Positions 12,410 to 23,096 of a DNA stretch of 64,000 bases are shown here, one piece after another (within the stretch, counting starts at the first letter, position 1; every line of letters starts with the position of its first letter). Origin of the DNA: Zygnema cylindricum (Eukaryota; Streptophyta; Zygnematophyceae; Zygnematales; Zygnemataceae); assembly GCA_037447655.1 (NCBI GenBank), contig JBBHKE010002252.1:100142-164141 (forward strand). The letters are read 5' to 3'. Below the pieces are notes generated by a model that saw only the letters and a list, made by a program, of their open reading frames with translations, was not told where the DNA came from and did not search any database. The position numbers and the translations under genes were made by a program.

Positions 12410-13300
12410 TGTTGAAAAGAGGTAATTAATAGTTCACTTCCCTATTTTAGTTTTGTTTTAAAGAAAGAGAGTGAGGATCAAAGGCGCGCCATGGCTGCCG
12501 CCATATTTAGAAAGTGGCAGTTTTTGCAGATAAGGGTATTTTGGATAAAATGATGCCTAGGTCTAGATTTGAACCTGTGACCTCTAGACTCTTTATAGCC
12601 TAACGCCTTAACCATTAAGGCGTTACGAAACGATACACGTGACGGGTTTCATAAATATATAAACATTAACGAAACAGCTAATTAACAGCAGACTAACCAA
12701 AATGAGCAATTTCTGCATGTACGCGAATCTGAACCGTGTAAAATATGTTTTGATCGGACGGCCGGCATTAAAGCCGCCACGCGAAGTGAGCTTTTCGGCG
12801 GCATACGGATATAGCGTCACGCGGTGCCACGTGGCGCCACATTATTTGATACCGGAGAAGATGGGAGGAGGAACCATGGCTTCCGATATGACAGGTGTCA
12901 TCTTGTAGACCTTGTCGTACAATAGTTGTACAATAAGTACATCGCCCATTGTACCTTCTTGTACTTTATAGTGTTCCTATTGGACTAGGGTTTAATAGTA
13001 GGTAGTCCTGAGTAGGCAGACCGAGACTTAGTAATATTTAGGTACCTCTCTCTCTAAGAGAGCTTGTAACTATAAAGGTCATCTTTGACCAGCCATAACT
13101 TACTGCTCGGGTGAGCAAATTCAGTGATTCTTTTTGCGTTTGACTCAGGGGAGTCTTGTCCTCACAAGGGTGAGAGTGGTCAGAATATTTGTGTGCCTGG
13201 GCGGCGCTTATTCAGCGGGAAAGTAGAAGGGGAAAATATTATCCTAGAGGCTTTACATAGGCTGCTCATTCTGTGGGTCAATGGAGACAACAGAATTTCA
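12410..13300 (+). repeat. Left LTR of element C
   Basis: It shows the CCATGGCTGCC core (12,489), an antisense tRNA-like block (12,560-12,627) with a box B-like GGTTCAAATCT on the minus strand, five GTAC sites (about 12,914-12,970), a TATA-like CTATAAAGG (13,072) and an ATG at 13,281, 20 nt before the LTR end. Confidence 0.95.
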
Positions 13301-14297
13301 GGTTATGGGCCCACCCTCTAGGGTGCCCATATTTGATGGATCAGACTTTCTTTATTGGGAAATGATGATGGAGGGAGAACTATTTGAGAAGCATTTATGG
13401 GGCATAGTGTCTGGACAAATTCGATGCCCACCTCCACCGGGGTTTGGAGGGACACGTTTTTCTGGCATCTCCGCCTCTACAGTTGGTAGAACAGCTGCCA
13501 CCATCACCGAGGATGAAGATGAGGAAGGAGAAGAGATTGTCATGGAAGGAGAAAAGGAAAGAGTTGCAACTCATGTAACACCATTGCCGAAGGCGATACC
13601 GGCAGCAGCACCACCAGCAACAACGACAAGGGTTCAGACCGAAAGATCAGAGTATGAAAAGTGGAACTACAAAGACAAGGTTGCTAAGCTCTTAATTCTT
13701 AAAAGTGTAGCAAAGGGCATTGCCATTCCCCTTATGCATGTCAAATCTTCATCTCAGATTTGGATATCACTAGTTAACAAATATAAGAGTGGATCATTGC
13801 AGCAGCAACAGTTGGCAGAAAATAAGATTGCAGCTTATACTTATAAGGGAGGAAGTATGGATAATTATTGCAATGATTTAGGAGCATTGTTTGGAGAGTT
13901 AGAGAGTGCAGGTAACTCATGGTCTGAGGGACAAAGAGTGAACACATTAATGATGAAACTACCTGAAGAGTATGAGAATATCATTAACCGATTGCAGGAC
14001 ATAGGAGATAGCAATTGGAATTGGGATGACACTGTGGGAATGATTTTAGTGAAAGAAAGCACCATAGAGCTTAGGAGAGGGAGTCCAAGTGTTCAAGCAT
14101 TGTCTGCAAGAGCTGATTGGCGGAAGCGTGATGAGGAGAGAGGGAAAGATCCTTATCGAAACTTTGGTGGAAGAGGACAAGGAGGTGGCAGATTTGATAG
14201 ACAAGGAGAGGAACTTCTCGAGGAGGATTATGTCACTTCTGCAAGAAACCGGGACACTATATGGCAGATTCTGTCAGACTTGCAGATCTTCGACTGA
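13281..14297 (+). CDS. Element C Gag (copia, UBN2-like capsid region)
   Basis: Gag coats the retrotransposon RNA and forms the particle. The ATG is inside the LTR, in a good plant context (GTCAATGG), and the frame reads through the primer-binding site to give QVMGPP. The N-terminal part has the FDGSDFLYWEMMMEGEL segment typical of copia Gag (about residues 17-32). A Glu/Ala-rich linker and then the helical capsid part follow (residues 120-270, with IWISLVNKYKSGS and the MMKLPEEYENI motif). The C-terminal RG-rich stretch normally leads to a CCHC zinc knuckle, but the frame shifts just before it. The knuckle is seen at about 14,225-14,270 in the other frame, with its last Cys changed to Ser. 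Codons 326-338 are therefore off-frame. Confidence 0.9.
   Translation: METTEFQVMGPPSRVPIFDGSDFLYWEMMMEGELFEKHLWGIVSGQIRCPPPPGFGGTRFSGISASTVGRTAATITEDEDEEGEEIVMEGEKERVATHVTPLPKAIPAAAPPATTTRVQTERSEYEKWNYKDKVAKLLILKSVAKGIAIPLMHVKSSSQIWISLVNKYKSGSLQQQQLAENKIAAYTYKGGSMDNYCNDLGALFGELESAGNSWSEGQRVNTLMMKLPEEYENIINRLQDIGDSNWNWDDTVGMILVKESTIELRRGSPSVQALSARADWRKRDEERGKDPYRNFGGRGQGGGRFDRQGEELLEEDYVTSARNRDTIWQILSDLQIFD
13301..13315 (+). promoter_or_regulatory. Primer-binding site of element C
   Basis: GGTTATGGGCCCACC, starting right at the LTR end. It complements the anticodon arm of plant initiator tRNA-Met and is also translated as Val-Met-Gly-Pro-Pro within gag. Confidence 0.9.
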
Positions 14298-15373
14298 AAG
14301 ATGGTCAAGGAACCTCAAAGGACGGAGGAAAGAAAAAGGCTTTCCTGACTCAAGTTCTTGATGAGGAAGTGGAAGAAAAAACTGAACCTGAAGAGGAGCT
14401 TGAGGAGCTTCTCCTTAATCCGGAAAACACTGAAAAGCATGTCGACATTCCACGGAGACAAAAGTGTGCTTTCGGAGGTAAGAGGGATCCACCCGAGGAT
14501 GGGTGGATCATACACTCAGGGGCTTCAATGCATATGTGCAAAGATAAGCGGTGGTTCACTAAACTGAGAAAGATCCCAACAGTTGAGATAGAGTACGGAG
14601 ATGGTAGAGTAGAAACCACAAGTCTTGTTGGAACTGTTGACTTGAAGGTTCTAGTTGATGGAAAGGCCTCAATTGTAACACTCTCAGACGTTCTTTACAT
14701 TCCACAACTTAGCAAGAACCTAGTCTCAACAACTGTCCTAGATGAAAAGGAGTTTGAAACAGGAACTAGGAAAGGAATCTTCACAGCAAGCTTTGATAAT
14801 GAGGTTTATTTCATAGCTGAGAAGGGCAGTCAAGGAATGTTCAGAATTGTACTTTGCAATGAAAAGAGTGTTCTCTACTCGTGTGCAAGTGAGATGATGC
14901 TTTGGCATAAAAGGTTGGGGCATGTGCATCTAGATAGATTAAAGAAAATGAAGAAAAATGGAATAGTGGAGGGTATTACTTTTAAAGATGATGAGACCTT
15001 TGATGATTGTAGTGGATGTGCCCAAGGGAAGATTCATAGACTTCCATTTCCAAACGCAACCACATTTAGGAGAGAGAAAGTATTAGATCTAGTTCACACT
15101 GATGTTTGGGGACCTGCTAGGTATGCCTCACATGGGGGGAAAAGATGGATGTTAACTATCACAGATGATTGGTCTAGATACACAAAGGTATACTTTCTTA
15201 GACATAAGTCAGAGGTATTAAGATGTTTCAAAGAGTATAAAGTATGGAGTGAAAAGCTACATGAAACCTCAATAAAAGAGATAAGAAGTGATAATGGGAA
15301 AGAATACACCTCAAGGTATTTTGAAGAATATCTTAAAGAAGAAGGAATTCATCATGAGAAAACTGTTCCCTAA
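14261..15373 (+). pseudogene. Element C Pol, first part: protease and integrase
   Basis: The frame continues from the zinc knuckle. The protease region starts at CAFGG, but the catalytic Asp of the DSGAS motif is His (codon 14,513-14,515, giving IIHSGAS). The integrase zinc-binding HHCC segment is near residue 210-255 (LWHKRLGHVHLDRL, then DDCSGCAQGK). The core has Asp near residue 281 (HTDVWGP) and the second Asp and Glu near 344-348 (SDNGKEY). The frame ends at a TAA at 15,371-15,373. The same frame continues as NPEQNGVAERVN, so this is a single in-frame nonsense change. ATG 14,261 is only the first Met of this open frame, not a real start. Confidence 0.9.
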
Positions 15374-15403
15374 AATCCGGAACAAAATGGAGTAGCAGAA
15401 AGA

Positions 15404-17716
15404 GTGAATAGAACTTTAGGAGATATGTCCAGAAGTATGTTAAGTGATAAGAGGATAGGGCTGCAGTTTTGGGCTGAGTCTATGAACTATGCTAATTTCA
15501 TCAAAAATAGAGTCCTAACTTCAGCAAATAAGGAGGAAACTCCGTATGAGAGGTGGACAGGAAGAAAGCCTGATTTGTCTAGTTTGAGAGTGTTCGGAAG
15601 TCAAGTCTACAGTTTGGATTCCGATAAGACTAAATGGAAGTTAGAGGGAAGAGGGAAACCAGGATATCTTGTAGGATATGATGAGAGCACAAAAGGATAC
15701 CGAGTGTATGACTTGAAAAAGAGAGATATAATTTTGGTAAAACACATAGTGGTGATGAATGAAGAGAAGTCCATTGATCCATTCAAATATAATAAGGAAG
15801 TCAAAATCAGATTTGAAACGGATCAGTTTTCTGACTTTGACTTTGAAAATGAAGAGAAGGAAGAGGGAGAAAAAGAAAAATTTGCAGATCTACGAAAGGA
15901 GAAAGAGGAAAGGACAACATCCGAGGCAACGCCACAATACGAAGTGGAAACTGATGAGGAACTTGATGAGACACCGGAATTGGAAGATAGGGAAGCTGAA
16001 AATTTCCCAAAACGAAACCCAAGGATGCCTTCCATACCGGCGTCCGATTTTGAAGGGGGAAGAAGAAGTAGTAAACGACTTCAAGAAAGACAAGTAAATA
16101 ACCAACTCACAAAGATGTCTCACCCTGATGAACCTCAAACATACTTAGAGGCCATAAACACTCCAGAAAGTAGCCGGTGGATCACAGCTATAAATGAAGA
16201 AATGGCCTCTATAATGGAAGCCAATACATGGGAGTTGGTAGATTGTCCACCGGACCGAAAACCGATCGGATGTAAGTGGGTGTTTAAACTTAAATTAAAC
16301 CCGGATAATACCATTGAGAGGTACAAAGCTAGGTTAGTTGCAAAAGGTTATACACAGAAAGAGGGGATAGACTACGAAGAAACCTTTGCACCTGTAGTCA
16401 GATTTCCTTCTGTTAGAATCCTTTCAAGTATAGCCGCAGCGGAGGATATGGAAATCCACCAGCTGGATATTAAAACTGCCTTTTTGCACGGAGAGTTGGA
16501 AGAAGAAATTTACATGAGGCAACCGGAAGGATTCGTGGAAAGTGGGGAAGAAAACAAAGTTTGCAAACTGATAAAATCACTCTATGGGCTTAAGCAAGCC
16601 CCGCGACAGTGGAATATAAAGCTCGACGAATTTCTGACCGGTTTGGGGTATATCAGAATTAGTTCAGATCACTCTATATATTTATTTGAGGATGAGAATG
16701 GAGTGATATTTATTGCTATTTATGTGGATGATTTGTTGGTCTTAAGCAAGTCCTTAGATAAAATTAACAAACTAAAACGGGATCTTAGAAGCAGTTTTGA
16801 TATAAAAGATCTTGGCGAAGCAAAGTACATTTTGGGAATTCAGATGGAGAGAGATAGAGGGAATAGAATTATAAGACTCACTCAAAAAGAAGCAATCGGT
16901 AATATGCTAGAAAAATTTCAAATGGAGAAAGCAAACGGATGTACTACTCCCATGGATTTGAAGAAAGTGAGTGAGGGGAGTGAAGAGGGAGGAATATTCA
17001 TCATTAATGATGAGATGGACGAGATAGAAAGAAAATTTATGGAAAATATCCCTTATCGACAGATTGTAGGCAGTTTAATTTATTTTATGAACTGTACCCG
17101 TCCGGATATAGCTGCAGCTGTAGGTGTCCTTAGTAGAAATCTAAATGAACCAAGAAAGAGAGATTGGGAGGCTGCCAAAAGGGTGATGAGGTATCTGGTG
17201 GGGACAAGGGAATTATGGTTGCATTTGGGAGGGGAGCACACTGACATCACCACTTGGAGTGATGCCAGTTATGGAGATGTGCCTTTAAGGAGGTGTACGA
17301 CAGGATATGTGTTGCAAATTGGATCCGGTGCATGTTGTTGGAGTAGCAAGCAACAAAAAGTAGTTGCTCAGTCCACTATGGAGGCTGAATACATGGCTTC
17401 CTGTGCTGCCACCAAAGAATTAATGTGGGTTAAATCTCTTCTTGAAGAACTTGGGTTCATGAAGTCTGGAACTCAAAATGTTTTTTGTGATAATCAAGCT
17501 GCTATCTCGATTGCAGCTAATCCGAAACATCACTTCAAAGCTAAGCATATGGATATTAGACTAAGCTTTGTCAGAGAGAAGGTAGAAAATAAAATTATTA
17601 AACTGGTTCATAAAACTGATAGAGAAATGATTGCAGACATGATGACAAAAGCAGTACCTTCCCCTAGGTTTATTTATTGCAGAGAAAACTGTGGATTAAA
17701 ATTGAAAAGTGACTAG
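15404..17716 (+). pseudogene. Element C Pol, second part: integrase end, reverse transcriptase, RNase H
   Basis: This is an open frame of 770 codons in the same frame as the protease/integrase part. It has the integrase C-terminal segment (FWAESMNYANFIKNRVLTS), a Glu-rich linker (about residues 140-240), and copia RT (about 285-510) with WVFKLK, ETFAPVVRFPSVR, the GLKQAPRQW motif and the YVDD active site at 440-443. RNase H runs from about residue 610 with WSDASYGD, the SSKQQKVVAQSTMEAEYMA segment and DNQAA near 694. It ends 13 nt before the right LTR. The first ATG is internal, and expression would need read-through of the stop at 15,371. Confidence 0.93.
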
Positions 17717-17721
17717 GAATT

Positions 17722-17729
17722 AAAGGGAG
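17722..17729 (+). promoter_or_regulatory. Polypurine tract of element C
   Basis: AAAGGGAG sits directly before the right LTR (TGTTGAAAAG). Matching tracts precede the LTR of B (AAGGGAAG, 19,974-19,981) and of D (AAGGGGAG, 26,299-26,306). It is the expected plus-strand primer. Confidence 0.85.
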
Positions 17730-18619
17730 TGTTGAAAAGAGGTAATTAATAGTTCACTTCCCTATTTTAGTTTTGTTTTAAAGAAAGAGAGTGAGGATCA
17801 AAGGCGCGCTATAGCTGCCGCCATATTTAGAAAGTGGCAGTTTTTGCAGTTAAGGGTATTTTGGCTCAAATGATGCCTAAGTCTAGATTTGAACCTCTGA
17901 CCTCTAGATTCTTTGTAGCCTAACGCCTTAACCATTAAGGAGTTACGAAACGATACACAAACGGGTTTCATAAATATATAGACATTAACGAAACAGCTAA
18001 TTAACAGCAGACTAACCAAAATGAGCAATTTCTGCATGTACGCGAATCTGAACCGTGTAAAATATGTTTTGATCGGACGGCCGGCATTATAGCCGCCACG
18101 CGAAGTGAGCTTTTCGGCGGCATACGGATATACCGTCACGCGGTGCCACGTGGCGCCACATTATTTGATACCGGAGAAGATGGGAGGAGGAACCATGGCT
18201 TCCGATATGACAGGTGTCACCTTGTAGACCTTGTCGTACAATAGTTGTACAATAAGTACATCGCCCATTGTACCTTCTTGTACTTTATAGTGTTCCTATT
18301 GGACTAGGGTTTAATAGTAGGTAGTCGTGAGTAGGCAGACCGAGACTTAGTAATATTTAGGTACCTCTCTCTCTAAGAGAGCTTGTAACTATAAAGGTCA
18401 TCTTTGACCAGCCATAACTTACTGCTCGGGTGAGCAAATTCAGTGATTCTTTTTGCGTTTGACTCAGGGGAGTCTTGTCCTCACAAGGGTGAGAGTGGTC
18501 AGAATATTTGTGTGCCTGGGCGGTGCTTATTCAGCGGGAAAGTAGAAGGGGCAAATATTATCCTAGAGGCTTTACATAGGCTGCTCATTCTGTGGGTCAA
18601 TGGAGACCACAGAATTTCA
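17730..18619 (+). repeat. Right LTR of element C
   Basis: 890 bp, with the same structure as the left LTR. Differences include CATGG to TATAG in the shared core. Its ATG at 18,600 reads out of the element through the target site into the interrupted RT of element B, in frame, to a stop at 18,800. Confidence 0.95.
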
Positions 18620-19981
18620 AATAGACTACGAAGAAACCTTTGCGCTGGTCGTCAAATTTCCCTCGGTCCGGATACTTCTCAGTCTAGCAGCTGCAGAAGA
18701 CATGGAAGTACACCAAATGGACATCAAGACAACCTTCTTGCATGGAAAACTAGAGGAGGAGATCTTCATGCGACATTCGGAAGGATTCGTGGAACAATGA
18801 GAGAAAGTAAGGTATGCAGGCTGATCAAATCTCTCTGTGGTTTGAAACAGGCGCCCAGACAATGGAACAAGAAATTTGATGAGTTCCTTACCGGTCTGGG
18901 ATACTTCCGGAATAGTTCAAATCATTCAATTTATGTTTTTGAAGATGAGGAAGGTGTCATCTTTATTGCAACTTACGTTGATGATTTGTTTGTTCTGAGT
19001 AAGTCAATGGAGAAAATCAACAAACTAAAAACAAATCTAAAGGGAAGATTTGAAATGAAAGACATGGGGGAGGCAAGATATATTTTGGGAATACAAGTAG
19101 AGAGAGATAGAGAAAAGAAAATATTTAGACTAGCTCAGAAAGAGGCAATTGGAAACATGTTGGAAAAATTTCAAATGGACAAAGCCAACAGCTTTACGAC
19201 TCCCATGGACCTAAACAAGGGAAGTGAGGGGAGTGAGGAAAGAGATATCATAATTCTAGATGATGAACTAGGTCCATAAGAGAAGAAGTTTATGCAGATT
19301 ATCCTTTACAGACAGGTAGTGGGCAGTCTGATTTGTTTTATGAATTGTACCAGACCGGATTTGGCAGCAGCTGTAGGAGTGCTAAGTAGGAGTCTGAATA
19401 CTCCTACCAAAAATGATTGGGAAGCAGCTAAAAGGGTCCTAAGATATCTCATAGGAACTAGGGATCTATGGCTGCATCTCGGTGGGGAAAATACTAACAT
19501 CACCATTTGGAGTGATGCCAGCTATGGGGATGCTCCGATCTGAAGATGTACATCTAGATATGTATTGTATGTGGGGAATGGTGCTTGTTGCTGGAGCAGT
19601 AAACAACAAAAGGTCATTGCTCAGTCCACCGTGGAGGCAAAGTATATGGCATATTACTTTGCTGTGAAGGAATTGATGTGGGTCAAATCCTTGCTTGGTG
19701 AATTGGGGCATCTTAGAGTGGAATTCAGAAAATATTATGTGATAATCAAGCAGCAATTCCAATTGCTGCTTATCCTAAACATCACTTTAAAGCAAAGCAC
19801 ATGGATATTAGACTTATCTTTGTAAGGGAAAAGGTGAATAACAAAATAATAATTCTATAGTATAGACCAGACAGTGAGATGGTGGCACACATGATGACAA
19901 AGCTTGTGCCTTCTCTTAAATTATTTTTTTGCAGAGAGAAGTGAGGACTTAAAGTTAAAAGTGACTAGAAATTAAGGGAAG
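18620..19981 (+). pseudogene. Element B, right part: RT and RNase H (copia)
   Basis: It resumes exactly where the left part stopped: IDYEETFALVVKFPSVR follows QKEG. RT motifs seen are FLHGKLEEEIF, GLKQAPRQW and YVDD (in IATYVDDLFVLSKS, near 18,980), then RNase H (WSDASYGDAP near 19,515, SSKQQKVIAQSTVEAKYMA near 19,590, KHHFKAKH segment disrupted). Stops at about 18,800, 19,278 and 19,541 and a late frameshift show decay. A polypurine tract AAGGGAAG ends it. Confidence 0.9.
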
Positions 19982-20984
19982 TGCTGAAATTAAAGGTTTA
20001 GTTAGGTATTTTCTAGGTTACTTAATTTGATTTAAATAGGAGCAGGAAAAAGCAGAGGCAACCTGCTTCTAACTTCTCTATCTAGCCCCCATACTTGCCG
20101 TAGTCACTAAAGGTTGGAGAGGAAGTTAGAGCCATGGCTGCCTATGCTTCCCCTAGAGTCAGAAAGCAGCCTTTTGGTAAACTTACCAAAAAGGTTGACA
20201 GACCTAGGATTTGATCATGGTACCTACCGTCCGTCCAAGTAGCCTAGTGTCGTAACCATGTAGCCTAGCACCTGTGTCGAAGTATATAGGGTCGATAGCT
20301 ACTTAAATACGTGGAAATAGAGAAGTTCATTTAACTGACGAACGGACCACAATCACTTAGACATAGTTAGATAGTATTACATCGAAAAGTACTGCTTGTA
20401 TTTTTTTGCCCTATAAATTAAGGTCGGTATCAATCGGACGGCGGAGGAAGAAGCCGGGATCACGGAATGGACGATTTGGCAATTTGCGGTCACAACCACA
20501 TCGGGTGACACGTGGCAACATGATATTGGATAGCACCATCTCCGCGACATACCATGGAGAACTGGGATATGGTAGGCGTCGTCTTCTTGGCCATGTCGTA
20601 CAATGGCCGTACAGAAAGTATTCCGGGCCAAGTACCTTTCTCTACTGTACAGTGAATTGATTGGCTCCTTACTTCAGTAGTAGAGGGATTAGAGAGGGGT
20701 TTAGGACTTAGGAAAATTGGAGGTAGCCGCCTCTCTCTTCCAGATAGCTCCTGTATAAAAGGTCATCTTTGACCACTGATAATTTATTGCTCAGGGGAGC
20801 AAATTCAAGGATTCTTTTTGAAACAGACTAAAGGGAGTATGTTATTCTAAAGGGTGAAGTGTGATTAGTCTGTATTCTGTCAGGATGTCAGTAATACTCA
20901 TACACATACTGAGGGATTGAGGTTATCTTAGGGGCTTCTCGTAAGCTGCCTACTATGAGTACCAATGGAGGTCTCAGAGTTGCA
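19982..20984 (+). repeat. Right LTR of element B
   Basis: About 1,003 bp, from TGCTGAAATTAAAGG to GAGTTGCA. It has the shared core (20,132-20,142), a tRNA-like block (20,200-20,275), a GTAC cluster (about 20,588-20,655), a TATA box TGTATAAAAGG (about 20,753) and an ATG at 20,965, 20 nt before the end. Confidence 0.85.
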
Positions 20985-21482
20985 TGACGTAAGGTCAATT
21001 TTTTTTTCAAAAGCCAAGCGCACTTAGTGTGTTAGGGGGGGGGGGGAGGAGATAATATGTACAATTTTTCGTACGATTTACCGTATTCGGTCTTTACAGA
21101 GACCCACCTTCTGCCAAACATATAGCGATATGATATGTTGGTCCTGGTGCGATATATCAAGGCCTCTGACCGATCGATAATCGATATATCAAATATCAAA
21201 TTTATTGCGATATGATTTCACCTGATACACAACTTTAGCGATAACTACAGTACAGTACCCATCGTTATTAGAGTTAACAATGCTAATTCGGTTGCAACTT
21301 TTTTGGGTGGAAAATGTTGAGACATTGTGTGAATCGGCGTATCGGTCGATTATATTTTTCAGTGTTGTCTGTGTCCGTTTGGTTGCCCTTATTTATTTCC
21401 TCCGCTGTACACTGTATAGTTGTGTACCGTGCCGTGGATTCATCATTGTACTTTTCGGTTTGAGATAGGCAGTAGAGACTAA
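20985..21482. other. Intergenic, no gene seen
   Basis: AT-rich DNA with a run of 13 G (about 21,034-21,046) and several ATCGATATATC-type palindromic motifs (21,130-21,200). I see no coding sequence. Confidence 0.5.
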
Positions 21483-22198
21483 GGGTGTGTCTCCATGTAC
21501 GTGAAAATTAGCGAATCTACTTTGTTTTTTAGCGCAGATCTGGCGGACCCGGATTTCAAGTGTCCCTATGTGTAACAACGAAATTGTTACTTAAGGGTGT
21601 GACGATTGCATATGTTGTCTTTGCCCGTGACGGCCGTCAATGTTTACAATCTGTGATGACACAACGTCGCATGACTTTCCGTGACATTGTAGACGTATTG
21701 TCTTCGAGCCTGTGCGGTTTCGTTGTTGAAGGAGAAGCGTCTTGCCTTTGCATCTCCTGTCCGCTAGGCGTGATATGGCATCGAAATCTTGAGACCCTGC
21801 AAAAAAAAACGTAACGAACGCAAACGGACAAAATGAAACACATTATGTACTTGTCATCGTCGTATTGAACTCAAACAGACAAAACATAACGAATAGTGTA
21901 CTTTTTGTCGTCGCTTGAATTCATTTTTTTTTTTAATTCTACATGTGAAAATACGTGTTCCTATTTGTTTAGAAAATACTTTCTTCTAAAACACATCCCC
22001 TATGTGTTTTAAAGAAAAGTTTGAAGATGACGTTTTTTGGCGTGGCCGTGGGTCAAAGAACAAAAGACGACAACATGTAGTATATCTTAAATTTGATGAT
22101 CACCCAAAATGTACTTCTCCTTTTTTCTTTTTTTTGTAGGGTTGAAACTTACGCAGTACGGCTCTAAGTTTTACAGGAAAACGACAGAAAAAAAACCC
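21483..22198 (+). mobile_element. Harbinger/Tourist-like non-autonomous DNA element, copy 1
   Basis: It starts GGGTGTGTCTCCATGTAC after a TAA and ends in AGAAAAAAAACCC before TTA. The inside has ACTTTGTTTTTTAGCGC and GTGACATTGTAGACG motifs shared with copy 2 at about 720-bp spacing. A 3-bp TAA/TTA target and GGG terminal bases are typical of PIF/Harbinger MITEs. No transposase is encoded. Confidence 0.6.
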
Positions 22199-22201
22199 TT
22201 A

Positions 22202-22981
22202 GGGTATGTCCCCATGTACTTGTAACTTAGCGAACTTACTTTGTATTTTAGCGCGGATCCGGCGGACCCAGGTTTTAAGTGTCCTTTTGAGTAACAATGT
22301 AATCGTAGCTTACGTTTGTGACGATTGTATACGTCGACAATACCTGTGACGGTTGTTAACGTCTACAATCTGTGTTGTCACACGTTATTTTTTGGAACTG
22401 CTTGTGACGTCTCATGTCTTACTGTGACATTGTAGACGTACCGCATTCCAACCTGTGCAGTTTCACGGTTGAAGAAGATGCGTTTTGCCTTGGCGTCTCC
22501 TCTCCGGCCGATGTGAAATGACATCGGAATTTTGCGACCCCTGCAAAAAAAAAAAAATCTGTACTGAACGAAAATAGACAAAACCAAACAAATTGTGTGC
22601 TTTTCTTCGTTGTATTAAACGCAAACACACAAAACATAGCGAATTATGTACTTTTCTTTGTCCTTGGAAATCGTATGAAAAAATTCAAAAATTACGGCAT
22701 GTGCTAATATATGTTCCGATTTATCGAAAATACCTAGTTTTAAAACACATCGCGCATGTGTTTTAAAAATAAATTTGAAGATGACGTTTTTTGTCGTGGA
22801 AGTGGGTTGAAAAACACAAGACGATAAATTTTCGTACATCTTAAGTTCGAGGGTGACGCAAATTGTACTCTACAAATTCGCAATTCCTTAGTATGGTTGC
22901 AACTTAGGCAGTACGGTTACAGGAAAACGACAGAAAAAAACCCTTACTACCCTTACTTTGGCACATGAAGACGCACCACCC
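22202..22981 (+). mobile_element. Harbinger/Tourist-like non-autonomous DNA element, copy 2
   Basis: This is a diverged direct repeat of 21,483-22,198, immediately downstream, starting GGGTATGTCCCCATGTAC. It ends CATGAAGACGCACCACCC followed by TAA (22,982-22,984), so the outer ends of the pair are inverted repeats of each other. No coding sequence is recognised. Confidence 0.6.
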
Positions 22982-23096
22982 TAAGTAGTGAACATAGTTT
23001 TTGTAAGTGAAAGTAGTGAGGGTGAGAGTGAAGGAAAGCTTGCCTAATATACAACTATTTTGCGGAGCCTTTTGACTTGGTGATATAAATGTAAAT

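Larger units (their letters stand above)
12410..18619 (+). mobile_element. Element C: complete Ty1/copia retrotransposon (6.2 kb), nested in element B
   Basis: The order is LTR (12,410-13,300), primer-binding site, gag, protease, integrase, RT, RNase H, polypurine tract, LTR (17,730-18,619), which is the Ty1/copia order. The LTRs are 891 and 890 bp and begin TGTTGAAAAGAGG and end GAATTTCA. By eye I count about 22 differences (about 97-98% identity), so insertion was fairly recent. It is flanked by AATAC (12,405-12,409) and AATAG (18,620-18,624), a 5-bp target-site duplication with one later change. The RT of element B reads continuously once C is removed. The coding part has a frameshift, an in-frame stop and active-site changes, so this copy is not autonomous. 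Confidence 0.96.

Noticed and set aside
12560-12627. A functional tRNA gene in the LTR
   Set aside because: The arms do not pair fully and the acceptor stem is missing, so only a tRNA-like block is claimed.
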